Shown: positions 52,681 to 61,670, numbered from the stretch's first letter. The stretch is 64,000 nucleotides of DNA from Actinomycetospora callitridis (GCF_028737265.1 NZ_JAQZAK010000001.1:1054001-1118000); one strand, 5' to 3'. Made by a program: numbers and translations. Notes: generated from the letters alone by a model not told the origin.

Positions 52681-54567
52681 TCAGGTGCGGCTGAGGGCGT
52701 GGCGTCCGGACGCGCCGGGCAGGGCCACGTCGCGGTACTGGGGGCCGGTCGCGCCGCCGAGGGCCTCGACGTGCGGGGTGCCGTGCCACTGGACGACGAG
52801 CAGGTGCGGGCGCCCGGCGTCCCGGGTGTCGACCGTGTAGGACCCGTCGCCGCCGGAGACCGCCCGCCCGAGCTGCTGCCCGTCGACGTCCACGACCGTG
52901 AGGACCGCGCCCGGCGCCGGCTCCTCGCCCCGGCGGACGACACCGGCCAGGGTCGGGCGGTGCAGCGGGGCGGGCGCGGTGTCGGGGTCGTGCACGGCGG
53001 GCCCGGCCGCCGGCACCTCCTCGACGTCGATCGTGGTGCGCAGCGGGACCTCGCGCAGGAACAGCACCGCGACGAGGGCCACGAGCGCCAGCGGGGAGGC
53101 CGCGAGGAACACGGTGGCGATGGCGTCGCCGTAGGCGTTCTCGATCACGCCCCGGACCGGCCCGGGCAGGGTCGCGAGGTTCGGGATCTGGCCGGCGGAG
53201 CCGGTGGCCGAGGCGGGCAGGCCGAGGGCGCCGAGGCCCTGGCTGATCGAGGTCGTCACCTGGGTGCTCAGCAGCGCGCCGAGCGCGGCCACGCCGGCGG
53301 CACCGCCCAGCGAGCGGAAGAACGCGACGGTGGAGCTGGCTGCGCCCATCTCGCTCATGGCCACCTGGTTCTGCACGGCGAGCACGAGGTTCTGCTGGGT
53401 GGCGCCGACGCCGACGCCGACCATCGCCATGAACACCGCGAGCACCGGGTAGGACACCGTCGCGCTGACGAGGAGTCCCTCGCCGAGGAGCCCCACGGTG
53501 AGCAGGACGCCGCCGCCGACGAGGTAGGGCTTCCAGCGTCCGTAGCGGGTGATCAGCTGGCCGACGATCGTCGAGGCGAGGAACAGCCCGCCGATCATGG
53601 GCAGGGTCAGCAGGCCGGCCTCGGTGGCCGACGCGCCGCGGGCGAGCTGGAAGAACTGGCTGAGGTAGACCGTCGACCCGAACATCGCGACGCCGACGCA
53701 CAGGCCGGCGACGGTGGCCAGCGCGACCGTCGGGTTGCGGAACAGGTGCAGCGGCACGATCGGCTCACGGACCCTCGACTCGACGACCACGGCGAGCACG
53801 AGGGCGAGGACGCCGCCGCCGACCCACGCCACCGACGCCCACGAACCCCACGCGAACTGCTTGCCGGCGAGCGAGGTCCACACGAGCAGGGCCGAGACGC
53901 CGGCGGCGATGAGGACCGCGCCGAGGTAGTCGATGTGCACCTCGCGCCGGACCGTCGGCACCGTCAGCGTGCGCTGCAGGACGACGAGGGCGACCACGGC
54001 GATCGGGACGGTGACGTAGAAGCACCAGCGCCAGCCGATGCTGTCGACGATGACGCCGCCGATGAGCGGGCCGCCGACCGTCGCCACGGCCATGATCGCG
54101 CCGAGGTAGCCGGAGTACCGGCCCCGCTCGCGCGGGGGGATGATCGCCGCGATCACGACCTGGGCCAGGGCCATGAGCCCGCCCATGCCGAGTCCCTGCA
54201 GGACGCGGAAGCCGATGAGCGCCTCGGTGTCCGTGGTGAGGCCGCAGAGCATCGAGCCGACGATGAAGATCGTGATGGCGATCTGGACGAGCAGCTTCTT
54301 CGAGAAGAGGTCGGCGAGCTTGCCCCAGATCGGCGTCGAGGCGGTCATCGCCAGCAGCGAGGCCGTGACCACCCACGTGTACTGCGCCTGCGACCCGCCG
54401 AGGTCCGCGAGGATCCGGGGGAGCGCGTTGGACACGATCGTCGAGGACAGGATCGCGACGAACAGGGCCATGAGCAGGCCCGACAGCGCCACGAGCACGT
54501 GACGGGTGCCCGGCGCGGCGGGGGCGGGGCTGGACACCGCGGACGGCGCCGTCGCGGGTGCGGACAT
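52681..54567 (-). CDS. DHA2 MFS exporter with C-terminal carboxypeptidase-regulatory-like domain
   Basis: 628 residues, ATG 54567. Fourteen helices with the DHA2 A-motif GKLADLFSKKLLVQ and C-motif region GPLIGGVIVDSIGWRWCFY. After the last helix (about 520) a linker and an 80-residue domain follow: LAGVVRRGEEPAPGAVLTVVDVDGQQLG and VSGGDGSYTVDT, typical of carboxypeptidase regulatory-like/prealbumin folds. The exporter at 14.5-16.2 kb has the same layout. Downstream of a TetR gene 57 bp away on the same strand, so the operon is probably autoregulated by substrate-like inducers. Confidence 0.92.
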   Translation of the reverse strand: MSAPATAPSAVSSPAPAAPGTRHVLVALSGLLMALFVAILSSTIVSNALPRILADLGGSQAQYTWVVTASLLAMTASTPIWGKLADLFSKKLLVQIAITIFIVGSMLCGLTTDTEALIGFRVLQGLGMGGLMALAQVVIAAIIPPRERGRYSGYLGAIMAVATVGGPLIGGVIVDSIGWRWCFYVTVPIAVVALVVLQRTLTVPTVRREVHIDYLGAVLIAAGVSALLVWTSLAGKQFAWGSWASVAWVGGGVLALVLAVVVESRVREPIVPLHLFRNPTVALATVAGLCVGVAMFGSTVYLSQFFQLARGASATEAGLLTLPMIGGLFLASTIVGQLITRYGRWKPYLVGGGVLLTVGLLGEGLLVSATVSYPVLAVFMAMVGVGVGATQQNLVLAVQNQVAMSEMGAASSTVAFFRSLGGAAGVAALGALLSTQVTTSISQGLGALGLPASATGSAGQIPNLATLPGPVRGVIENAYGDAIATVFLAASPLALVALVAVLFLREVPLRTTIDVEEVPAAGPAVHDPDTAPAPLHRPTLAGVVRRGEEPAPGAVLTVVDVDGQQLGRAVSGGDGSYTVDTRDAGRPHLLVVQWHGTPHVEALGGATGPQYRDVALPGASGRHALSRT

Positions 54568-54623
54568 GGGGGTCTCCGGAGGGGAGCGGGGGTGGTGGAC
54601 GCGGCGCGGGGGGACGGGCCGCG

Positions 54624-55223
54624 TCAGGGCGCCCGGGAGGGGTGGCGCAGACCGCCCGCCAGCAGGTCGAGGGCGTCGTCGATGACGTCGCCGAGGTCGG
54701 CGTGCTCGTCGGAACCGAGCCAGCGGTCGGTCGCGACCCGGATGGCCGCCATCACCGCGGCGGCCGTCAGCGCGGGGTGGAGGTCGTCCGGGGCGAGGCC
54801 GGTGCGCTCGGCGAGCACGACCCGCAGGCTGTGCTCGATCTGGGCGTGGGCCGCGAGCTGGTGGGGCAGGAGCGCGGGGTTGGCGCGCACGAGCCGGACC
54901 TGGGCGACCCACTCCTTGGGCGGGGCGCTCTCGCCGAGCAGCTCGCGCATGACGGCCCGCAGCGACGCCATCACCGGCTCGTCGGCCGGGCGCGCGGCGA
55001 GGCGGTCGGCGAGTTCCCGGGCGTGCTCGACGCCGGCGGCGACGACCGCCTCCTCCTTGGAGGAGAAGTAGTTGAAGAACGTCCGCGGCGAGACCTCGGC
55101 GGCCTCGGCGATCTGCTCGACGGTGACGTCGGCGAGCCCGTGCCGGACCGCGAGGTCGAGCGCGGCCGTGCCGAGCCGGCGCCGCGTCCGGAGCTTCTTG
55201 CGCTCGCGCAGTCCCGTGGTCAC
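54624..55223 (-). CDS. TetR-family repressor of the MFS operon
   Basis: 199 residues from GTG 55223; minus-strand TAGCGT lies 7 nt upstream. N-terminal helix-turn-helix [24 protein letters not shown] (about 33-56), typical of TetR. The C-terminal ligand domain has a TetR_C_17-like [12 protein letters not shown] stretch. Same operon as the DHA2 exporter and upstream of it. A broken palindrome in the dapF/tetR gap is a plausible operator. Confidence 0.9.
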   Translation of the reverse strand: MTTGLRERKKLRTRRRLGTAALDLAVRHGLADVTVEQIAEAAEVSPRTFFNYFSSKEEAVVAAGVEHARELADRLAARPADEPVMASLRAVMRELLGESAPPKEWVAQVRLVRANPALLPHQLAAHAQIEHSLRVVLAERTGLAPDDLHPALTAAAVMAAIRVATDRWLGSDEHADLGDVIDDALDLLAGGLRHPSRAP

Positions 55224-55230
55224 GAGGACC

Positions 55231-55314
55231 ACGCTACGCCGAACTTGCAGTCCGTGCAGATTTGCACAGCAGGATGTTCTGCACGTCACGCAAGAGCTGG
55301 GGGGTCGATAGTCT
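55231..55314. promoter_or_regulatory. Divergent tetR/dapF promoter with broken palindrome
   Basis: Minus-strand -10 TAGCGT (55236-55231) for tetR; plus-strand -10 TAGTCT (55309-55314) for dapF, 7 nt from GTG 55322. Between them CTTGC-N5-GTGCAGA (55244-55260) and TCTGCAC-N5-GCAAG (55278-55294) form an inverted repeat with a 17-bp spacer. Confidence 0.45.
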
Positions 55315-55321
55315 GGGGAGT

Positions 55322-56161
55322 GTGGAGTTCGTCAAAGGGCACGGCACCGAGAACGACTTCGTCGTCCTCCCCGACCCCGACGGCGCGATCGACCTGGACG
55401 CGGACGACGGCGCGCTGGTGCGCGCCCTCTGCCACCGCCGGCGGGGCATCGGCGCCGACGGGGTCCTGCGCGTCGCGCGCACCGACTCGCCGGCCGCGGC
55501 CGTGGCCGGGATCGACGCCGGCACGGCGACGTGGTTCATGGACTACCGCAACGGCGACGGCTCGCTCGCCGAGATGTGCGGCAACGGGGTGCGGGTGTTC
55601 GCGCGCCACCTCGTCGACGCGGGCCTCGTCGCGCCCGGAACCCACCCCGTCGCGACCCGCGCCGGCACCCGCTGGGTGACCGTCGACCACACCGGCCCCG
55701 TCACCGTCGACATGGGACCCGCCCTCATCGGGCCCGGGTCCTCGACCGTCGTCGACGGGGTGGAGCTCTCCGGCGTCGCGGTCGACGTCGGCAACCCGCA
55801 CCTGGCCTGCGTGACGTCCACCGATCTCGACGCCCTCGACCTGGCCCGCCCGCCGCGGTTCGACACCTCGCTCTTCCCGCACGGCGTGAACGTCGAGGTG
55901 CTCACCCCGCTGACCCAGGGGGCGGTGCGCCTGCGGGTGCACGAGCGCGGTTCGGGCGAGACCCGATCGTGTGGCACCGGGACCGTCGCGGGGGCCGTCG
56001 CCGCCCTGCACGCAGCGGGTCGGGGCACCGGGGCGGTCACCGTCCACACCCCGGGCGGCACGCTCGTCGTCGGCGTCGACGGGGCCACCACGACCCTCAC
56101 CGGTCCCGCCGAGCTCGTCGCTCACGGCACCTGGGGCGCCCCCGTTCCCGCGACGGCCTGA
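55322..56161 (+). CDS. dapF: Diaminopimelate epimerase DapF
   Basis: 279 residues, GTG 55322. Interconverts LL- and meso-diaminopimelate for peptidoglycan and lysine without a cofactor. The two catalytic cysteines are present: Cys86 in MCGNGVR and Cys217 in [20 protein letters not shown] starts the first half, GNPHLAC the second. Leaderless start with TAGTCT. Its presence with meso-DAP use agrees with an actinobacterial chemotype IV-like wall. Confidence 0.95.
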   Translation: MEFVKGHGTENDFVVLPDPDGAIDLDADDGALVRALCHRRRGIGADGVLRVARTDSPAAAVAGIDAGTATWFMDYRNGDGSLAEMCGNGVRVFARHLVDAGLVAPGTHPVATRAGTRWVTVDHTGPVTVDMGPALIGPGSSTVVDGVELSGVAVDVGNPHLACVTSTDLDALDLARPPRFDTSLFPHGVNVEVLTPLTQGAVRLRVHERGSGETRSCGTGTVAGAVAALHAAGRGTGAVTVHTPGGTLVVGVDGATTTLTGPAELVAHGTWGAPVPATA

Positions 56162-56197
56162 ACGCGCGGTGGTTTTCGCGTTGCCGGTCGTGGAACC

Positions 56198-57748
56198 ATG
56201 GGTCGCAACATGACAGAACCCGCACCGCAGGACCCCCGCGCATCGACGTCGCCCCTCGTCCGGGGCGCCCGTCGCGACCGCGCCAGCGACATCCGGCTCG
56301 ACCCCCTGGCCCCGGACCCGGGCACCGACGGGTCTCCCGAGGAGCCCACCGGGGGTGCGCTCGACCTCGAGGAGCGCTCGTCCCTCCGGCGCGTCCCGGG
56401 GCTCACGGGGTCGTCCACCGAGCTCACCGACGTCACCGAGGTCGAGTACCGGCAGCTGCGCCTCGAGCGCGTCGTGCTCATCGGCGTGTGGACCGAGGGC
56501 ACCTCGCGGGAGGCCGAGGCCTCGCTCGTGGAGCTGGCCCGCCTGGCCGAGACCGCGGGCTCCGAGGTCCTCGACGGCCTCATCCAGCGCCGCAAGAACC
56601 CCGACCCGGGCACGTTCGTGGGCTCCGGCAAGGTCGCCGAGCTCCGTGAGGCCGTGCAGGCCACCGGCGCCGACACCGTCATCGCCGACGGCGAGCTCTC
56701 GCCCGGGCAGCTGCGCCAGCTCGAGGAGAAGCTCAAGGTCAAGGTCGTCGACCGGACCGCGCTGATCCTCGACATCTTCGCCCAGCACGCCCGCTCCAAG
56801 GAGGGCAAGGCGCAGGTCGAGCTGGCCCAGCTGCGCTACTTCCTGCCCCGCCTGCGCGGCTGGGGCGAGTCGCTGTCCCGCCAGGGCGGCGGCGCCGGCG
56901 GTGGCGGCGGCGCGGGGGGTGGCGGCGTCGGCACCCGTGGTCCCGGTGAGACCAAGCTCGAGACCGACCGCCGGCGCATCCACCGCCGGATCTCCAAGCT
57001 GCGGCGCGAGATCGAGGACATGTCCACGGTCCGTGAGACCAAGCGCGGACGACGGCAGGCGCGCGCCGTGCCCGCCGTGGCCATCGCCGGCTACACCAAC
57101 GCCGGCAAGTCCAGCCTGCTCAACGCGATCACGGACGCGGGCGTGCTGGTGGAGGACGCGCTGTTCGCGACCCTCGACCCCACCACCCGGCGCTGGGAGA
57201 CCGCGGACGGCCGCGAGGTCACGCTCACCGACACCGTCGGCTTCGTGCGCCACCTGCCCCACCAGCTCGTCGACGCCTTCCGCTCGACGCTGGAGGAGGT
57301 CGGCGGGGCGGACCTGCTGCTGCACGTGGTCGACGGGTCCGATCCCTCGGCGCAGGACCAGATCGCGGCCGTGCGCGAGGTCATCGGGGAGCTGGAAGGC
57401 CCGAAGCCGGCCGAGCTGCTCGTGGTGAACAAGGTCGACGCCGCCGAGCCGATGGCGCTCGCGCAGCTGCGGGCGGCGCTGCCCGGCGCGGTGTTCGTCT
57501 CGGCGACCACCGGCGAGGGCCTCGACCGCCTGCGGGCCCGGCTCACCGAGGAGCTCCCGCACCCGGACGTCGAGCTCGAGGTGGTGCTGCCGTACACCGA
57601 GGGAGCGCTGGTCGCGCGGGCCCACGGTGAGGGGGAGGTGCTCGCCGAGCGCCACACCGCCGAGGGCACGGTGCTGCACGCGCGTGTCTCCGAGGAACTC
57701 GCGACGTCGATGCGGCGCTCGGCGGTCGACCCGGCGCACGTGCCCTGA
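56198..57748 (+). CDS. hflX: Ribosome-splitting GTPase HflX
   Basis: 516 residues from ATG 56198; ATG 56210 is equally possible and neither has a Shine-Dalgarno. N-terminal HflX domain with the conserved EVEYRQLRLERVVLIGVWTEG and TFVGSGKVAEL motifs, a Gly-rich linker (about 230-250), GTRGPGETKLE, then the G domain: GYTNAGKSSLLN (G1), DPTTR (G2), DTVGFVRHLPH (G3), NKVD (G4). Splits stalled ribosomes after heat or antibiotic stress. Short gap after dapF, so likely co-transcribed. Confidence 0.94.
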   Translation: MGRNMTEPAPQDPRASTSPLVRGARRDRASDIRLDPLAPDPGTDGSPEEPTGGALDLEERSSLRRVPGLTGSSTELTDVTEVEYRQLRLERVVLIGVWTEGTSREAEASLVELARLAETAGSEVLDGLIQRRKNPDPGTFVGSGKVAELREAVQATGADTVIADGELSPGQLRQLEEKLKVKVVDRTALILDIFAQHARSKEGKAQVELAQLRYFLPRLRGWGESLSRQGGGAGGGGGAGGGGVGTRGPGETKLETDRRRIHRRISKLRREIEDMSTVRETKRGRRQARAVPAVAIAGYTNAGKSSLLNAITDAGVLVEDALFATLDPTTRRWETADGREVTLTDTVGFVRHLPHQLVDAFRSTLEEVGGADLLLHVVDGSDPSAQDQIAAVREVIGELEGPKPAELLVVNKVDAAEPMALAQLRAALPGAVFVSATTGEGLDRLRARLTEELPHPDVELEVVLPYTEGALVARAHGEGEVLAERHTAEGTVLHARVSEELATSMRRSAVDPAHVP

Positions 57749-57771
57749 GGCGGATCCTGCTCGTCCTGCTG

Positions 57772-58761
57772 ATGGTGGCAGCGGGCCTCCTCGTGCCCGG
57801 GGTGGCGCTGGCGGAGCCCCAGGTCCGCTGCACGCTCGACGACGAGCGGCTGGCCGAGGCCTCCGGGCTCGTCGCCGAGCCCGGGGGTACCTCCGCGGTG
57901 GTGAACGACAGCGGCAACGCGAGCACCGTCTACGTGCTCGACGACCGCTGCGTCGTGGTCGGCGAGCGCGAGGTGCCCGAGAAGGGCCGCGACGTCGAGG
58001 ACCTGGCCCGCGGCGCCGACGGCACCCTGTGGATCGCCGACATCGGGGACAACGGTCGGCGGCGCTCCTCGGTGGCCGTGCTGCGGCTGGCCCCCGACGG
58101 GGCGGAGACCGTCTCGCGGTTCGCCTACCCCGACGGCGCGCACGACGCCGAGTCCCTGCTGGTGCCCGGCGACGACCGCCCGGTGATCGTCACCAAGGAT
58201 CTCAGCGGGCGTAGCGGGGTCTACGTCGCCGAGCAGGCCCCGGACGACTCCGAGGAGCCGCAGCCGCTGCGGCGGGCCGGCGAGGTCGTGGTGCCCGGCG
58301 AGGCGATCACCAGCGTGGGCTCGGGCACCTACACCGGCGGCGCGATCTCCGCCGACGGCCGGGTCGTCGCGCTGCGCACCTACACCGACGCCTGGCTCTA
58401 CCCCGCGCCGGGCGGCACCGCGACCGCCGAGGACGTCGTCACCGCGCTGGCGTCGCCACCGGTGCGCGTGCCGCTGTCCGGCGAGGTCCAGGGGGAGGCG
58501 CTGGCCTTCGCCCCGGACGGGACGCTGCTCGCGACGGGGGAGACGCCGTCGGGCGAAAGGCCGGCACCCCTGCTCGCCGTGCCCGGCGCGACCACGCTGG
58601 CGACGGAGGGCACCCCGGCCACGTCGGTCGGCAGGCCGGTCCCGGAGCGCGCCGGCCTCCCGGAGCCGCTCACCACCATCGGCGTGGTCGTCGCGGTCGC
58701 CCTCGGGGTGTTCGCGCTCGTCGCCGTCGTGGCCGTGGTGCGCCGGCGCACGTCCCGGTAG
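57772..58761 (+). CDS. Secreted, membrane-anchored beta-propeller-like protein
   Basis: 329 residues from ATG 57772. Its signal peptide is short and lacks a basic n-region; eight codons upstream in frame encode RRILLVLL, but only a CTG at 57745 (overlapping the hflX stop) could begin there. The exported part has repeated blade-like strands (EDLARGADGTLWIADIGDN, TYTGGAISADGRVVALRTY). A C-terminal helix (about 302-322) ends in RRRTSR, so it is anchored. A similar protein lies between hflX and lexA in mycobacteria. Function unknown. Confidence 0.72.
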   Translation: MVAAGLLVPGVALAEPQVRCTLDDERLAEASGLVAEPGGTSAVVNDSGNASTVYVLDDRCVVVGEREVPEKGRDVEDLARGADGTLWIADIGDNGRRRSSVAVLRLAPDGAETVSRFAYPDGAHDAESLLVPGDDRPVIVTKDLSGRSGVYVAEQAPDDSEEPQPLRRAGEVVVPGEAITSVGSGTYTGGAISADGRVVALRTYTDAWLYPAPGGTATAEDVVTALASPPVRVPLSGEVQGEALAFAPDGTLLATGETPSGERPAPLLAVPGATTLATEGTPATSVGRPVPERAGLPEPLTTIGVVVAVALGVFALVAVVAVVRRRTSR

Positions 58762-58811
58762 CAGCGAACAGCCCGTTCGCTGCGTCTAGGCGCGCGAACT
58801 CCCCGTTCGCT
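58761..58811. repeat. Two GCGAAC-N5-GTTCGC palindromes around CTAG
   Basis: Arms GCAGCGAAC and GTTCGCTGC (58761-58783) around AGCCC, then GCGAAC-TCCCC-GTTCGC (58794-58810). The second lies inside the end of the Fsr-like gene. Probably a two-hairpin terminator for the convergent genes, or a repeated extragenic palindrome. Confidence 0.55.
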
Positions 58812-59949
58812 CCTCCGGATCCGTGAGCGGGAGGGTCAGCAGCCCCGCGAGCAGCGGGCAGCCGAGCAGGACGGCGAGGGCGACGGTGGTGCCCGCGTGG
58901 TCGGCGAGGGCGCCGAGCGCGGGGGACGCGAGGCCGCCGGCGCTCACCGCGAGCCCCAGCGTCACCGACGCGGCGAGGCCCAGGTGGTGCGGCAGGTAGG
59001 CCTGCCCGAGCGTCGTGTGCACCGGGACGGGCACCCCGAGCGCGGCACCCAGCAGGCCGGTGGCGACGAGCGCGAGCACCGGCGACGGCGCCAGCAACGT
59101 CGCCGCCAGCAACGGGAGCGCGGCGACGTACGACCCGCGCAGCACCGCGGTGCGCCCGAAGCGCCTGGTCAGGGCGCTGCTCGTGATCGTCGCGACCGCG
59201 CCCGCCCCGGTGAAGATGCCGAGCGTGATCGCCGCCAGCCCGGGGGAGAGGTCGAACCGGATCGTCAGGTGCACCGCGAGGAAGGCGGACAGGCCGTAGA
59301 AGAGCACCGAGCGGGACACGACGACACCGGTCAGCCACCCGAAGCGCGGCCAGTCGTCGCGGCCCCTCGCCGACTCCGACGCCGCCGGGACCCGGCCCGG
59401 GTCGACCGGCCCCGGACGCCTCCGGGGCACGAGCGCCACCACGGCGGCGCCGACGGCCGGGAGGGCGAGCAGGGGCGTGGCACCCAACCCGAGGCCGCCG
59501 ACCACCAGGCCGACCGCTGCCGGGCCGGCCGCGAACCCGGCGAGCCCGCCGACCGTGAACCAGCCCATCCCGCGGTCGCCGGTGCCCGTCGCGTGCACCG
59601 CGCGGGCGGCCTCGGGGTGGTAGGCCGCGGTCCCGAGCCCGGAGAGCAGCACGACCGCCCAGGTCGCGACGTAGGAGTCGACGACGCCGACGGCGGCGAC
59701 GCCGCCCGCGGCCGTGAGCAGGCCCGCGACCCGCAGACCGGGCACGCGGAGCCGGTCGGCCAGCACGCCGAACAGCGGCTGGGCCACCGACGACAGCACC
59801 GTCGCGGCGAGCACGATGCCGCCCGCGCGGGTGAGGTCCCAGCCGCGGGTGGCGACGAGCGCGGGGAGCAGCGCGGGCACCGCTCCCTGGTACAGGTCGT
59901 CGACGCCGTGCTCGACGGCCAGTGCGAGCGCGCGGCGGCGCGCCGTCAC
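58786..59949 (-). CDS. MFS transporter, Fsr (fosmidomycin resistance)-like
   Basis: 387 residues, GTG 59949. Twelve helices. The start AVEHGVDDLYQGAVPALLPALV is characteristic of the Fsr/MFS_1 group that includes fosmidomycin-resistance exporters. GLGTAAYHPEAARAVHATGTGDRG is another family mark. Expression is coupled to the upstream GntR gene (4-nt overlap), so efflux is likely inducible. Substrate unproven. Confidence 0.88.
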   Translation of the reverse strand: MTARRRALALAVEHGVDDLYQGAVPALLPALVATRGWDLTRAGGIVLAATVLSSVAQPLFGVLADRLRVPGLRVAGLLTAAGGVAAVGVVDSYVATWAVVLLSGLGTAAYHPEAARAVHATGTGDRGMGWFTVGGLAGFAAGPAAVGLVVGGLGLGATPLLALPAVGAAVVALVPRRRPGPVDPGRVPAASESARGRDDWPRFGWLTGVVVSRSVLFYGLSAFLAVHLTIRFDLSPGLAAITLGIFTGAGAVATITSSALTRRFGRTAVLRGSYVAALPLLAATLLAPSPVLALVATGLLGAALGVPVPVHTTLGQAYLPHHLGLAASVTLGLAVSAGGLASPALGALADHAGTTVALAVLLGCPLLAGLLTLPLTDPEERTGSSRA

Positions 59950-60629
59950 CGGGCGCCCAGCAGCGTGCGCAGCTCCGCCTCGCAGGCGTCGAGGTAGGCG
60001 CGGGTTGCGGCGGCCGCGCGCTCGGGGTCGCGACGGGCGATGGCGTCGACCAGGGCGTCGTGGTCGTCGGCGGTGTCGACGCCGCTGCCGGGGTCGGCGC
60101 TCTGGTGGTGGAACGTCGCGTGCACCCCGTCGGCGAGGGCGTCGAAGAGGCGCACGAGCACCGGGTTCTGGGTCGCCGCGACCACGGCGCGGTGCAGCGC
60201 GAGGTCGGCGGCGGCCCACTCGCCGACGGCGCCGCAGGTCCGCGCGGCGCGCCGGTCGGCGACCGCGGCCTCGATCGCCGCGAGGTCGTCGTCGGTGCGC
60301 CGGAGGGCGGCCAGCCGCGCGGCCTCGATCTCGAGGCCGCGCCGGGCCTCGTAGACGTCGAGGGCCTCGCTGCGCTGCAGTCGGAGGTGCCAGGCGCCCG
60401 CGCCCGGATCGCCGACGAACGTGCCCCGCCCCTGGGCGACCTCGAGCACCCCGCGGTGGGCCAGTGCCTGCACCGCCTCGCGCACCGTGGAGCGACCGAC
60501 GTCCAGCTCCACGGCCAGCTCGGTCACCGCCGGGAGACGGTGGCCGGGTGGCCACGCGCCGCTGCGGATCGACGCCGTGAGCGCGTCGATCACCTGGTCC
60601 ACCAGCCCACCCCGTCGCACCGGACGCAT
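59946..60629 (-). CDS. GntR-family (FadR subfamily) regulator
   Basis: 227 residues from ATG 60629; GAGAGG sits 5 nt upstream, whereas GTG 60635 would be too close to it. N-terminal winged helix: RLPAVTELAVELDVGRSTVREAVQALAHRGVLEV. C-terminal FCD domain with DLALHRAVVAATQNPVL and DHDALVDAIARRD, whose histidines bind a metal and small carboxylates. Overlaps and precedes the Fsr-like exporter. A palindrome lies between it and the divergent LysR gene. Confidence 0.92.
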   Translation of the reverse strand: MRPVRRGGLVDQVIDALTASIRSGAWPPGHRLPAVTELAVELDVGRSTVREAVQALAHRGVLEVAQGRGTFVGDPGAGAWHLRLQRSEALDVYEARRGLEIEAARLAALRRTDDDLAAIEAAVADRRAARTCGAVGEWAAADLALHRAVVAATQNPVLVRLFDALADGVHATFHHQSADPGSGVDTADDHDALVDAIARRDPERAAAATRAYLDACEAELRTLLGAR

Positions 60630-60641
60630 GCTCACCTCTCA

Positions 60642-60654
60642 GTCATCAGATGAC
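60642..60654. promoter_or_regulatory. Probable GntR operator
   Basis: GTCATC-A-GATGAC, perfect, 13 nt before the GntR start. Position fits autorepression. It could also influence the divergent LysR gene. Confidence 0.5.
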
Positions 60655-60705
60655 CTGAAGAGTACGTGCTGGTCCGGGACGACGCCCCAGGGTCCGCGGC
60701 AGCCG

Positions 60706-60711
60706 TAGGCT
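60706..60711 (+). promoter_or_regulatory. -10 hexamer of the LysR gene
   Basis: TAGGCT, 6 nt before GTG 60718: leaderless. Same hexamer and spacing as rimO. Confidence 0.5.
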
Positions 60712-60717
60712 CGCGGG

Positions 60718-61614
60718 GTGCGGTACGACCTCCTCGACCTGCGGTTGTTCCGCGCCGTGGTCGCCGAGGGGTCGATCACCGCCGGCGGCGAGCGGCTGCA
60801 CCTGAGCCTCCCGTCGGCCAGCGCGCGCATCCGGGCGCTGGAGCACCACGCCGGCGTCGCCCTGCTCGAGCGCGGGCGCCGCGGGGTCCGGCCCACGCCG
60901 GCCGGCATCGCCCTCGCCCGCCACGCCGGTGAGGTCCTCGACGACCTGGTCCGGCTCGAGGGCGCGGTCGCCGGGTACCGCCGGCCGGCCGGGACGCCGC
61001 TGGTCCTGCTGGCCGGCAGCTCCCCGATGCGCCGCCTCGTGCCGCGGGCGCTCGTCACGTTCCTCGTCGCGCACCCCGACGTCGACGTCGTGACCCGCGA
61101 GCGCCGCAGCGCCGACTCGGTCCGCGCTCTCGCCGACGGGGAGGCCGACCTGGGGGTGGTCATCGCCGACGCGCGCGACGCCCCTCCCCGCGCCGAGGAC
61201 AGGCTCGCCGACGACTCGCTGGTGGTCGTGGGGCCGACCGACGGGGTCCTGGCGGGCCGCGACGCGATGACCTTCCCGGAGGTCGCCGAGCACCCACTCG
61301 TCGGGCTCGAACCGGACGCGCCCCTCACGCGCACGTTCGAGGCGAACCTCGGCGAGCACGCCCCGGTCGCCCGCTACCGCGGCCGGGCCGTCGACCTCGG
61401 GACCGTCGTCGACCTGGCCGAGGCCGGGGTCGGGCTCGCCGTCGTCCCGCGCCACGTCGTCGACCCCGCGCGGGCGCTCGCGGTGTGCGAGCTCGCGGAG
61501 CCGTTCGCCCGGCGGACGCTCGTCCTGCAGCGCGGCGCCCGCCCCGGCCCGGGCGTCGACGAGCTCGCCGAGCACCTGCGTCGGGCGGCGCAGCAGCCTC
61601 TGTCCCCGACGTAG
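60718..61614 (+). CDS. LysR-family transcriptional regulator
   Basis: 298 residues, GTG 60718. N-terminal helix-turn-helix: LDLRLFRAVVAEGSITAGGERLHLSLPSASARIRALEHHAGVALLERGRRGV, then a periplasmic-binding-like effector domain (about 95-290). No neighbouring target is obvious; the next genes on the strand are a small membrane protein and a DUF1275 gene. Effector unknown. Confidence 0.9.
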   Translation: MRYDLLDLRLFRAVVAEGSITAGGERLHLSLPSASARIRALEHHAGVALLERGRRGVRPTPAGIALARHAGEVLDDLVRLEGAVAGYRRPAGTPLVLLAGSSPMRRLVPRALVTFLVAHPDVDVVTRERRSADSVRALADGEADLGVVIADARDAPPRAEDRLADDSLVVVGPTDGVLAGRDAMTFPEVAEHPLVGLEPDAPLTRTFEANLGEHAPVARYRGRAVDLGTVVDLAEAGVGLAVVPRHVVDPARALAVCELAEPFARRTLVLQRGARPGPGVDELAEHLRRAAQQPLSPT

Positions 61615-61670
61615 GCAGGCCTCCGGGATCGCGCATGGTGCGGGATCGACGGCGGGACGACGCTCCAGGC

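Noticed and set aside
58761..58811. GCGAAC/GTTCGC palindromes as LexA boxes or ClgR sites
   Set aside because: Spacing is five rather than four for LexA and half-site order is inverted for ClgR; position at convergent gene ends fits a terminator better.
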